Virus record (IMG/VR): IMGVR_UViG_3300025669_000156
Location: 1 to 28,689 of that record
From: a virus
DNA length: 28,689 bases
Reading direction: 5' to 3' (one strand)
The notes under the pieces were generated by a model. The model was not told the DNA's origin, searched no databases, and worked only from the letters and a program-made list of their open reading frames with translations. Shown piece by piece: positions 1 through 6,180 of this stretch (within the stretch, counting starts at the first letter, position 1; each line of letters begins with the position of its first letter). A program made the position numbers and the translations under genes.

Positions 1-123
1 CTTCTGCAACATGACTATCATCTTGGCAATTTGCGAATCAGGGTGACTTCGCGGGTTATCGGGATGCGGGATTAGATCCGCAATCGTCCGCTTCTCAATG
101 TTTAGCTGTGCGTATTTTTCCAT
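1..123 (-). CDS. ParB-like N-terminal domain protein (partial, runs off window)
   Basis: The gene starts with ATG at 121-123 and is cut by the window edge after 41 codons. The visible part contains LIPHPDNPRSHPD, the opening of the ParB/Srx-like nuclease domain, in which the first strand is followed by an 'I.p..~NPR.h' segment. In phages such domains usually sit at the N-terminus of DNA methyltransferases or ParB-like DNA-binding proteins. It follows the PD-(D/E)XK-like gene after 17 nt. The SD is weak (GAAAGCGG). Whether a methyltransferase domain follows cannot be seen. Confidence 0.7.
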   Translation of the reverse strand, partial: MEKYAQLNIEKRTIADLIPHPDNPRSHPDSQIAKMIVMLQK

Positions 124-140
124 AAGCCGCTTTCGTTATG

Positions 141-644
141 CTAATCTATTTGAATTATACTTGCGTCCTTGACGGCCTTTAATAGCGTATGTATTGGAAC
201 AGGAACGCCCCACGTTCTATAACCTTTATTTTGCGCTGGCTTTTTCGGATACTTTTCCATCCATTCGCTTTTATAACACACCCACGCCCTGCGAAGCATT
301 TGCCAGTTGAACAGATAGCACCGTCTACTTGGGAGAAAAGCATAGGCCAAGAAATCTATCAGTAAATCTTTTTCCATCCAGCCATCTGCGCCAGTTTGGT
401 CGTTTGATAAATATTCCAAAAATATATCGTTATAATCTTCCTCCCGAAGCTTCTCATCTATCATAAGTACCTTACTCGATCCGAGATAAACCACACGGTC
501 AACCCCCAAGTACTGCCCTTGACATTTCTTCGTAACCGCTGTGGCGAATTGCATGTCGGGGAACGCCTTCTCGTAAACTGCCTGCCAGAAATCCTCATGT
601 TTGTGCTCTTGGCTGAATTCTAATCGCTCATGGAAATCATGCAC
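141..644 (-). CDS. Phage protein with PD-(D/E)XK-nuclease-like core
   Basis: This is a protein of about 167 aa. The preferred start is GTG at 642-644: it overlaps the upstream methylase stop (GTGCATGA) and has GGGGGA about 7 nt before it. The same frame stays open to 728, which would overlap the methylase by about 90 nt. Visible features are a GVDRVVYL strand followed by KVLMIDEKLR, an order resembling the D...(D/E)xK core of PD-(D/E)XK nucleases, then DYNDIFLEYLS and a Trp-rich C-terminal half (FNWQMLRRAWVCY). I infer a nuclease-like fold from this motif only. The activity is unproven, and the protein may simply be a conserved phage protein that pairs with the methylase. Confidence 0.6.
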   Translation of the reverse strand: MHDFHERLEFSQEHKHEDFWQAVYEKAFPDMQFATAVTKKCQGQYLGVDRVVYLGSSKVLMIDEKLREEDYNDIFLEYLSNDQTGADGWMEKDLLIDFLAYAFLPSRRCYLFNWQMLRRAWVCYKSEWMEKYPKKPAQNKGYRTWGVPVPIHTLLKAVKDASIIQID

Positions 645-2529
645 TTTGATTCCCCCAAACCATCCAGCCTTCCCGCTTCTGTCTCGCGAAAAGCTCAATC
701 TTTGGTAGTTCAGGATACATCCGCTCAATTATCTCGTATACACGGTCGGGCTTCTTGCTATGTTCCTCTCTCGGCGACTCTACCACTGAATCCGGTCGGT
801 TCTCTGGAAGTGGTGTCGGGATACTGCCCTTGGTTGCGATTAGCAATAACTCATGCCTTTGCCTAGCATAATACCCCATGCCCCAATGTTGAGTACCGAA
901 TAAAACCTTATCAGAATCGCCCCATTTATAAGCATAATCTACAACACGGCAATGACCAATGTATGCCAAAAATTTCTGAGCAGCTAGTTTCCCTAATACG
1001 ATATAGTTACTTCCGTCTTTTTTAGTAAGAATTTTAGCATCTATATCAATTTCGTCTAACCGCTGCACTAAAAACTCGTTGTCTGATCTCGTAAAGCCAT
1101 GTGTACATAAATCAATTCCGCCGGATTTTTGCAAGTAACCGTCACCGATATACCAATGAAAACAGATTAACGGGGTAAGTTGTAGATCACGCGGTACTGT
1201 CTTGATTTTATTGATATACCACCTTATATGTTGACTCGATAGTTCCTGATTAACCCTTGTCCATAAACTCCAACCTTCTCGATCCTTCCTTTCTTTATAA
1301 ACAGGCTCGAACTCACTAAATTCATCGGCCAACAATTGAGTATGCCCCAAGCTTTTAAGGTTCCACTGCAACCTAGCGTTTTTATTTCGGATTCCCTTGG
1401 CCAAACAGCCATCACCTAACATTTCTCCATCGAGAATTTGGTGTTGGCGGTCGGTAAGAGATTCGCGATTTATGACTTCTCTGTGTGGTTCAAGCTCAAT
1501 TCCTTGATTATTTAGCCAGTAACGGATCGTGCTTTCCGGTCTCCGCATTAGATTGGCTACTTCCTTGACAGCGTATCCGTTCCTATATAAATGAGCCTCT
1601 CTACTGTATCCTTGTCGGTCTGGGGTCTGTAATTCAAATTGTCCGACACTAGGGGATTCTTTAACCCAAACCATACACGTCCGATAATTAAAGCCCCACG
1701 ACTCAATAACGCGCATCGCTTCAGCCAGCTTCGGACTTGTTGCCCACATAAAAAGAATACAGTCATCGGTTGTTATATCAGAAACTTTAAGATTGCATAT
1801 ACCATCCAGTGACATGGTCGGATACTGGTTCTCTATCTTCCGATTATCTGACTGACAGTGTTCGTATTGCCACGGTGGATCGGCATAGATAACGGGATAT
1901 TGCCGTAAGGCTTCAAGCGACTCAACAGGCTTCTCGGATATTGCCTTAAGTTTTTCAACCTTCTCTTGCCGCCGTTCTTTCGTGCGAACCTGTTTGTATA
2001 CCTGATTTATCGAAGTTTCGCTCTTTTCAAGCTTCTCTTTCTGTTCAGGTGTGGCTTCTTTCTGTATCTTGTCCGCCTTCGCTATGGTGTCATGTGATAC
2101 GCCAGCGGCTTTTGCCAATTCTTTCTTGGTAGACACTTCGTCAGATTTCTGACTAAGTGTTTTTGGTCTTCCGGGTGCAGTGTTCCCATGTTCCCGCTGC
2201 TTTTCCTTAGCCTTTGCCGCTATCAGCGGTTTCAATATCAACGCCAGCTTTGACCGCTGCCATGCGTTCAAGTTACGTCTTGCAAACTGGTTCTGGATTA
2301 TCCAAACCTTAGCCGCATCCCGATCCGCAAACGCCCGCTCAACCGTCTGGAATTCAATACCGTGCTTCTGGCATATCGCATATCGGTTATGCCCGTCAAC
2401 TATGCGGTTATCCCAGACCACAAGCGCATCGCGGCAGCCTTCAGCGATAAGGCTTGCTTCCAGTTGTTCTCGTTCTTCAAAAGAAGGTATTAAGTCCTGA
2501 AACTCAGTGTCAATTAGTAGTTCTTTCAT
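637..2529 (-). CDS. ParB domain-MT-A70 adenine methyltransferase with in-frame LAGLIDADG homing endonuclease
   Basis: The product is 630 aa. The start is ATG at 2527-2529, with GGAGG 4 nt upstream. Residues ~8-65 are a ParB-like nuclease domain (IVDGHNRYAIC). A charged helical linker with an HTH-like segment (KKELAKAAGVSHDTI) follows. Residues ~210-291 are the first half of an MT-A70 N6-adenine methyltransferase with the catalytic DPPW at ~217-220 and the MVWVKE strand. At ~292-547 an unrelated block interrupts the domain. MT-A70 resumes at GMGYYARQRHELLLIA and continues to the ELFARQKREGWMVWGN C-terminus. The inserted block has an HTH (EVANLMRRPESTIRYWL) and two LAGLIDADG-type motifs (ILDGEMLGDG, CFHWYIGDGYL). 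The host protein would methylate adenine in DNA. Activity depends on whether the insert is removed or tolerated. Confidence 0.9.
   Translation of the reverse strand: MKELLIDTEFQDLIPSFEEREQLEASLIAEGCRDALVVWDNRIVDGHNRYAICQKHGIEFQTVERAFADRDAAKVWIIQNQFARRNLNAWQRSKLALILKPLIAAKAKEKQREHGNTAPGRPKTLSQKSDEVSTKKELAKAAGVSHDTIAKADKIQKEATPEQKEKLEKSETSINQVYKQVRTKERRQEKVEKLKAISEKPVESLEALRQYPVIYADPPWQYEHCQSDNRKIENQYPTMSLDGICNLKVSDITTDDCILFMWATSPKLAEAMRVIESWGFNYRTCMVWVKESPSVGQFELQTPDRQGYSREAHLYRNGYAVKEVANLMRRPESTIRYWLNNQGIELEPHREVINRESLTDRQHQILDGEMLGDGCLAKGIRNKNARLQWNLKSLGHTQLLADEFSEFEPVYKERKDREGWSLWTRVNQELSSQHIRWYINKIKTVPRDLQLTPLICFHWYIGDGYLQKSGGIDLCTHGFTRSDNEFLVQRLDEIDIDAKILTKKDGSNYIVLGKLAAQKFLAYIGHCRVVDYAYKWGDSDKVLFGTQHWGMGYYARQRHELLLIATKGSIPTPLPENRPDSVVESPREEHSKKPDRVYEIIERMYPELPKIELFARQKREGWMVWGNQSA
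889..1656 (-). mobile_element. LAGLIDADG homing endonuclease insertion inside MT-A70
   Basis: About 256 codons of LAGLIDADG_2-type homing endonuclease lie in the same frame as the methyltransferase on both sides. The edges are approximate and inferred from where MT-A70 similarity stops (MVWVKE) and resumes (GMGYYARQ). No intein block A or terminal His-Asn is visible: the block begins SPSVGQFELQ and ends FGTQHW. The 5' part contains a perfect 6-bp inverted repeat (TGTCGG...CCGACA on the minus strand, about 1613-1648), which might be part of an RNA fold. It is either an intron with a fully open reading frame or a protein-level insertion. Confidence 0.75.
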
Positions 2530-2548
2530 AAAACCTCCGTGGTTAAAA

Positions 2549-2597
2549 GCGGGCGACACCACGGAACGGACACTCGCGAAGCATCCTTGCCGCCCGC
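2549..2597 (-). terminator. GC stem-loop followed by TTTT: attenuator or terminator candidate
   Basis: On the minus strand GCGGGCG and CGCCCGC form a perfect 7-bp stem around a 35-nt loop, followed at once by TTTT. It lies 20 nt before the ATG of the ParB/MT-A70 gene. The position fits a transcription attenuator or a terminator after the tRNA cluster. The T-run is short and the loop long, so termination may be weak. Confidence 0.4.
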
Positions 2598-2602
2598 AAT
2601 AT

Positions 2603-2615
2603 TGTAAACTTTACA
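2603..2615. promoter_or_regulatory. Palindromic operator-like site
   Basis: TGTAAA-C-TTTACA is a perfect 6-bp inverted repeat around one base, about 75 nt upstream of the ParB/MT-A70 start in an otherwise gene-free leader. Such symmetry is typical of dimeric HTH repressor operators. No regulator can be assigned. Confidence 0.3.
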
Positions 2616-2625
2616 GGTGTTAGAG

Positions 2626-2654
2626 CCAGCACCCACTTGGGCGGTAGGTGCTGG
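2626..2654 (-). other. 8-bp perfect stem-loop in the gene-free leader
   Basis: CCAGCACC and GGTGCTGG form a perfect 8-bp stem with a 13-nt loop. No T-run follows. The 2530-2826 stretch holds further short stems (CCACCG/CGGTGG near 2686-2706, CCGC-AAGA-GCGG near 2749-2760) and no convincing gene. It is probably a structured leader between the tRNAs and the methylase. Confidence 0.4.
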
Positions 2655-2826
2655 AAGAAAGGAAGTGAAAAGGGCTGATATTATCCACCGCAGCCCCCGC
2701 CGGTGGGGAAATTCCTCGTCGCAGACACCGACTTGTATACCGCACAGCCCGCTCTTGCGGAAGCAAAACCTACTTTGCACCCCTTCGGGCGGTTCAGTTC
2801 AGCACTTTAATATTGTAATATAAGTC

Positions 2827-2900
2827 AGCCGATGATAGGAATCGAACCTATAACCTACTGGTTACAAATCAGTCGCTCTGCCTAGTTGAGCTACACCGGC
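2827..2900 (-). tRNA. tRNA-Thr (UGU)
   Basis: Read on the minus strand, this folds as a cloverleaf. The acceptor GCCGGTG pairs with CATCGGC with one G-U. The D stem is GCTC/GAGC and the T arm is TAGG-TTCGATT-CCTA. The anticodon loop TTTGTAA gives anticodon TGT. The top of the anticodon stem has one A-C mismatch. CCA is not encoded. Confidence 0.88.
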
Positions 2901-2902
2901 AA

Positions 2903-2979
2903 TGGGGCGAACGGTGGGGGTTGAACCCACGACAACCAGAGCCACAATCTGGCATTCTCCCAACTGAATTACGCCCGCC
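2903..2979 (-). tRNA. tRNA-His (GUG)
   Basis: The cloverleaf has acceptor GCGGGCG/CGTTCGC preceded by the tRNA-His-specific extra G (position -1) facing discriminator C73. The anticodon stem is CCAGA/TCTGG with loop TTGTGGC (GTG). The T arm is GTGGG-TTCAACC-CCCAC. The 3' CCA is encoded. Confidence 0.93.
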
Positions 2980-2985
2980 AAGTAA

Positions 2986-3060
2986 TGGCTGCCCCGGTAG
3001 GATTTGAACCTACAGCCATGCGATTAACAGCCGCACGCTCTACCGTTGAGCTACAGAGCA
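2986..3060 (-). tRNA. tRNA-Asn (GUU)
   Basis: The acceptor TGCTCTG/CGGGGCA has two G-U pairs. The D arm is GCTC/GAGC, the anticodon loop CTGTTAA (GTT), and the T arm GTAGG-TTCAAAT-CCTAC. The discriminator is G, as usual for Asn, and CCA is encoded. It lies 6 nt from the tRNA-His gene. Confidence 0.92.
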
Positions 3061-3142
3061 ATAACGATCTGTCCACGCCCTACTAGGAAATCGAACCCTC
3101 CCGCTATAGCCGTTGTCTGTCGCGCGAATTCGGATCGTCTAT
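3061..3142 (-). other. tRNA-sized remnant with T-arm-like sequence
   Basis: The segment contains GGGTTCGATTTCC (about 3086-3098), which resembles a T arm. It is bounded by a near-perfect 9-bp inverted repeat (ATAACGATC at 3061-3069 against GATCGTCTAT at 3133-3142, one bulge). I could not fold a standard D arm, anticodon arm and 7-bp acceptor. It may be a decayed tRNA or another small structured RNA. Confidence 0.25.
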
Positions 3143-3157
3143 AACGCCCCATAAAAT

Positions 3158-3229
3158 ACGCGGGTGAGGGATTCAAACCCCCTGTCTCCGGGGTCTAACC
3201 CCGACAAGCTATCTTTGCTCCATCCCGCC
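3158..3229 (-). tRNA. Atypical tRNA with predicted UAG anticodon
   Basis: The arms have normal spacing. The D stem is GAGC/GCTT around a 7-nt loop lacking the usual GG. The anticodon stem TCGGG/CCCGG has loop GTTAGAC (anticodon TAG, reading CUA Leu). The variable region is 5 nt, and the T arm is GGGGG-TTTGAAT-CCCTC. The acceptor pairs only at five central positions (GCGGG/CCCGC). A Leu tRNA should have a long variable arm, so identity and function are uncertain. It is not an amber suppressor, since that would need CUA. Confidence 0.5.
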
Positions 3230-3306
3230 ATGAATAGCAGCCCCTACCGCCTACGCGTTCACACCGCGCTTACGCCACCCAAATGGTAACGAGGTTATAA
3301 TAGGAC

Positions 3307-3561
3307 TTACCCGCTGTGTTTTCGAATCTCATCCAGCACCATGCCAACGCAAAAATCAAGGTCCACGCACGATTCCTTGATTTGGCCTAACAGCTTGATA
3401 CCCTGTTCGGTTGTCAAGTCCATGTGAACATGAAAGCGCCCCTTGAACCAGACGCCGAGAAAACTACCATGCCCGCGAAACTCAACGCCATCACTGCCAA
3501 GATAATCATTGAGATATTCTGCTATCTTTTTGTTAGTGCCAAAAACTTCACCATCTGCCAT
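3307..3561 (-). CDS. Hypothetical small protein
   Basis: The product is about 84 aa and its family is not recognised. The start is ATG at 3559-3561, with GGAG 5 nt upstream. A GTG two codons earlier is too close to the SD. The start lies inside the last codons of the metallophosphoesterase gene, so the two are translationally coupled. The protein is soluble, with a Gly/Phe/His-rich middle (GHGSFLGVWFKGRFHVHMDL) and a helical C-terminus. It is the last protein gene before the tRNA cluster; a 76-nt spacer without a visible gene follows. Confidence 0.65.
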   Translation of the reverse strand: MADGEVFGTNKKIAEYLNDYLGSDGVEFRGHGSFLGVWFKGRFHVHMDLTTEQGIKLLGQIKESCVDLDFCVGMVLDEIRKHSG

Positions 3562-4243
3562 CTTCACTCCACCATTCCAGCGTCAGCCTGTCCTCGGTCA
3601 TCACCGCGTAGGGATAACCATACTCAAACTTTCGCGTCCACGTCCCGCAGTCAAGCCCGATAATCCCATCACGGCTTGCAACATGCGGCAAGTGATCGTG
3701 ACCGTGTATAAAAGCATTGCAGCCAAGCTGAGAAGCAAGCCCAAAACACGCATCATCTATTGAATTGACCTGCCCTATCACTTTGGACCATAATCGCCCA
3801 AGAACATCATCGGCCCCCTGCCAGCCGTGCCGCTCAACCCAACCAGCTAGTCGAGTCACTATCTGTCCGATGCTCGCATTGCCGCGATTGAAATAATCAA
3901 ACTTATCGCCGTGCAAGACTAACGCCCGCCACTTGCCGTACTCGATAACATACACAGGGGGCAATATCGTGAACCCCAAAGCCGCCAGTGCGCCTATGTC
4001 GCGGTCGTGGTTCCCCGGAAGTAGCCAAAGCAGGTTACGGTCTGCGTATATCGCGCAGAACAATTTATGATATGCTTTTATAATGCACTCAAGCGGCGTC
4101 TCTAATGACAGGAAATCACCAAGCACAATTTTGATGTCCGGTGCGTAGAATTCCATAAATGACAGAAACGGCTTCTCGGCGTGCCAGCCGTCGTCGGCAA
4201 CAGACTTGTCTTGAAAATGTAAATCGCTAGTAAAAATATACAT
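3548..4243 (-). CDS. Calcineurin-like metallophosphoesterase
   Basis: The product is 231 aa and has the full metal-binding set of the family: SDLHF (6-10), GDF (42-44), GNHD (77-80), HGD (111-113) and HGHDH (180-184). The family hydrolyses phosphomonoesters or phosphodiesters with two bound metal ions. The size and spacing recall LpxH or YfcE-like enzymes, but the substrate is not readable. The start is ATG at 4241-4243 with a weak AGG upstream. It follows the sigma-like pair and overlaps the next small gene. A role in nucleic acid, cyclic nucleotide or cell-envelope phosphate turnover is inference. Confidence 0.88.
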   Translation of the reverse strand: MYIFTSDLHFQDKSVADDGWHAEKPFLSFMEFYAPDIKIVLGDFLSLETPLECIIKAYHKLFCAIYADRNLLWLLPGNHDRDIGALAALGFTILPPVYVIEYGKWRALVLHGDKFDYFNRGNASIGQIVTRLAGWVERHGWQGADDVLGRLWSKVIGQVNSIDDACFGLASQLGCNAFIHGHDHLPHVASRDGIIGLDCGTWTRKFEYGYPYAVMTEDRLTLEWWSEDGRW

Positions 4244-4358
4244 GAAAAGGAAACCTATCTATCGTCAAGTCTGCGGGCAAGTCCAAAACACGCTGAATAT
4301 ATCTAATCGTTGACTCGCCCGACTGCTTGACTCTAAGCCCTTCCTCGCACCCACACAC
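4227..4358 (-). CDS. Possible small protein, 43 aa
   Basis: The frame is open from GTG at 4356-4358, with GAGG 4 nt upstream, to TAG at 4227, overlapping the metallophosphoesterase start by 17 nt. The peptide looks protein-like (EEGLRVKQSGESTIRYIQRV then LDLPADLTIDRF), and the frame continues upstream of the GTG with plausible residues but no ATG. It fills the only gap in this cluster. Family unknown. Confidence 0.3.
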   Translation of the reverse strand: MCGCEEGLRVKQSGESTIRYIQRVLDLPADLTIDRFPFHVYFY

Positions 4359-4390
4359 CCTACCTCGGCTATATTTGCCGAAAAAATCTT

Positions 4391-4669
4391 TTATGGTAAC
4401 GACTCTTCTGAATAGTCGTCTTCAGCATCCTGCCCTACAACCAAGCCCACCAATACGTGCTTGTCATAGAACCGGCTCTCTTTCTTGAAAAACCGTTTCG
4501 CCGCATTCTTTGCTACGGTTTTATAATACCGCTCTGTATGACCGTCTTCGGCTTCTAACAGCGCAATATATATCTCCTGAATAACATCATCGAAGTCTTG
4601 CGGCCTCGTAATGCACTCAGCTTTTGCCACCATTTGAACTATACTTTCATGTTTCAATACATCTTCCAT
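4391..4669 (-). CDS. Sigma70 region 2-like protein
   Basis: The product is 92 aa. The start is ATG at 4667-4669, with AAGGAG 5 nt upstream. The segment DFDDVIQEIYIALLEAED, followed by YYKTVAKNAAKRFFKKESR, has the pattern of ECF sigma region 2: an acidic DDxxQE core-binding helix, then a basic aromatic -10-recognition helix. No region 4 is present. The gene just upstream encodes a region-4-like protein. Together the two may make a split sigma factor or a pair of transcription activators. Alternatively it is an anti-host RNA polymerase-binding protein. Confidence 0.62.
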   Translation of the reverse strand: MEDVLKHESIVQMVAKAECITRPQDFDDVIQEIYIALLEAEDGHTERYYKTVAKNAAKRFFKKESRFYDKHVLVGLVVGQDAEDDYSEESLP

Positions 4670-4733
4670 AGAAACTCCTTCTACTCTATAAGGGTGTTTT
4701 TGCCTCCCTTTTTAGACAACAAAATAACACATT

Positions 4734-5063
4734 TCATCGTATCACCACCGTTTTTTCTTCCTGCCGCCGTAAATAATAAAATGCAAACGCCGGAATCTGG
4801 CGATTAAGTTTATGAATTTGCCGACTCACATTCCGCTGATACGTTCCACAATAGCCCGCTACTTCTGACTCCGTATACCCCGCAAGATATAGCATGACGA
4901 CTTTCTGCTCCATTGCGGGCAGCCGGTCAGTCACTTGCAAGAATGTTAGTTTGCTATCTAAATCGCCCAACGCTGCTGACGTGAATACAATCTCGCGATA
5001 GCTTGCAGGCTTGCCCAGCTCCTTCGCGTTCTGCTTTGTGATAAAGACTACATTTTGTTCCAC
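4734..5063 (-). CDS. Sigma70 region 4-like HTH protein
   Basis: The product is 109 aa. The start is GTG at 5061-5063, with AAAGGAG 5 nt upstream. Residues ~40-92 (DRLPAMEQKVVMLYLAGYTE, then SEVAGYCGTYQRNVSRQIHK) match sigma region 4 or ArpU/RinA-type phage activators: 'LP..E..V..LY..GyT..E.A' followed by a recognition helix. It would bind -35-like DNA. It is followed after 64 nt by the region-2-like gene. The N-terminal ~40 aa are not recognised. Confidence 0.65.
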   Translation of the reverse strand: MEQNVVFITKQNAKELGKPASYREIVFTSAALGDLDSKLTFLQVTDRLPAMEQKVVMLYLAGYTESEVAGYCGTYQRNVSRQIHKLNRQIPAFAFYYLRRQEEKTVVIR

Positions 5064-5078
5064 GAGCTCTCCTTTGGT

Positions 5079-5945
5079 TTATTTTTGTGATAACTCTAGC
5101 TCTGGCTGTGACTGTGCCTCTACTATACGCTGTCTGGCTATCCCGCAAGCCCTCTCGCTTATGTCTACACCAATCCACTTCCGGCCCAGCTTCTCCGCCA
5201 CCGCCGCCGTGGTGCCAGAGCCAACGAAGAAGTCAGCCACGATGTCGCCTTCGTTGGAAGAGGCTTTGATGATTCGTTCCAACAGGGCTTCGGGTTTCTG
5301 CGTAGGGTAATTTTCGCGTTCAGATGCCATGGCGTTTATTGTTGCAATATACCAAGTATCTGAAGGAAGAGTTTTCTCGCGTGGAATATCACCATCCTTC
5401 CCTTCTCTATGATGGACTAACGCACCTTTATATTTGACACGATCTCTTGCAGAATCACTCATAAGTTGATGGTCGTCCAATACATCCAAGCAATTGAAAA
5501 TCCATCGCCTGCCTTTCGTGTAGAAAAGTATCATATCATGCTTCTTATTCCACGCTTCTCTTCCACGACCGCCCCACAAATACCACCAGATGATTTCACT
5601 TCGCAGATTCTCCTTGCCGAACGCAAATCATCGAGCTAGACGGATTAGCGAATTCACCCGCCAATCACAATGCACATAAATACTACCGTCCTCGGCCAGT
5701 ATTCGGTACATTTGTTCTAGCCTATCAAACAACCAGCGCAAATAATTCCGCGTGCCAATGTCATGGGGGATAATTGGTAATATATCGTCAATGCGGTTTG
5801 CAGGATAGTCAAGGGTTGACCATTTTGGCATACCGAAGAATTTAGAATCCCCATCGAAACCGAATGGCGGATCAATGTAAATTAGGTTTATGCTCTCCAC
5901 CGGAACCCCCGCCATCACATCAAGACAGTCCCCACAAATTATTTT
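5079..5945 (-). pseudogene. Adenine-specific DNA methyltransferase (beta class), disrupted
   Basis: One frame carries a complete beta-class (Mod/CcrM-like) N6-adenine methyltransferase: KIICGDCLDVM, INLIYIDPPFG (catalytic DPPF), the LAEDGSIYVHCDW strand, KKHDMILFYTKG, YPTQKPEALLERII and the AdoMet-binding DFFVGSGTTAA near the C-terminus. The frame is broken by TGA at 5628-5630, between NSLIRLAR and FAFGKENLRSEIIWWYL. Deleting one G before and two T after CTCGATGAT would restore the expected RLLDDAFGKEN, which points to small compensating indels. No ATG/GTG/TTG precedes KIICGDC in frame. The ATG beside the AAAGGAG at 5971-5977 is out of frame, so the 5' end also looks damaged. It may be a pseudogene, an assembly error or two re-initiated fragments. 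Confidence 0.8.
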
Positions 5946-5986
5946 ATTCGTAAATCTTTCGATATTGCATCTCCTTTATGGCAAAT

Positions 5987-6030
5987 AAAAAAGGCCACTG
6001 ATCCCGACATCTCTGCCAGAACCAGTGACC
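5987..6030 (-). terminator. Intrinsic terminator or attenuator
   Basis: On the minus strand GGTCACTG pairs with CAGTGGCC (8 bp, one G-U), with a 22-nt loop, followed by TTTTTT. It lies about 10 nt before the AAAGGAG ahead of the methyltransferase remnant and about 90-130 nt after a strong promoter. It either ends a small RNA or attenuates the methyltransferase. Confidence 0.75.
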
Positions 6031-6117
6031 TCAATTTGTTTCGCTGAGTTGTGATTCCCCGCGCACTGTAATCTACCATACAGGGGCGGTTAGTTTGATT
6101 GCTATTCAACGTCCGAC
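5987..6117 (-). ncRNA. Putative structured leader or small RNA, about 130 nt
   Basis: The segment runs from the expected start point of the promoter at 6124-6152 to the terminator T-run. It holds several small stems: CTGTA/TACAG flanked by CCC/GGG, CTCA/TGAG around a 10-nt loop, then the terminator hairpin. It does not match any riboswitch I know. The only reading frame across it has no SD. It could be a regulatory RNA, a cis-acting leader, or both. Confidence 0.45.
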
Positions 6118-6123
6118 ACTTTA

Positions 6124-6152
6124 AGTATACCACAAATGACGGCAGAATTCAA
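6124..6152 (-). promoter_or_regulatory. Sigma70-type promoter
   Basis: On the minus strand: -35 TTGAAT, 17-nt spacer, -10 TATACT (5 of 6 consensus), with the spacer ending TGTGG. Transcription should start near 6117. It lies in the gene-free stretch 5946-6180, just after the stop of the upstream gene, and reads into the leader/terminator. Confidence 0.7.
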
Positions 6153-6180
6153 GGCGATTTTGGCAGCACGTCCTTTCGCA

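Noticed and set aside
889-1656. Calling the MT-A70 insert a canonical intein
   Set aside because: No N-terminal Cys/Ser block A and no His-Asn followed by Cys/Ser/Thr at the C-terminal junction are visible.
2526-2780. 84-codon minus-strand open frame in the leader before the ParB/MT-A70 gene
   Set aside because: It has no SD, its composition is Arg/Ser/Cys-rich like random GC-stem sequence, and it overlaps several RNA hairpins. The stretch reads better as a structured leader.
3158-3229. Idea that the odd tRNA suppresses the amber codon at 16698-16700
   Set aside because: Its predicted anticodon is UAG (reads CUA). A UAG suppressor needs CUA. TAG also ends several genes in the window.
4379-4388. 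A/T-run near CGGC/GCCG as a terminator
   Set aside because: On the minus strand the T-run precedes the hairpin, so the order is wrong for intrinsic termination. On the plus strand there is no gene to terminate.
5939-6133. 64-codon minus-strand open frame over the promoter leader
   Set aside because: It overlaps the promoter -10 and the terminator hairpin and has no SD.
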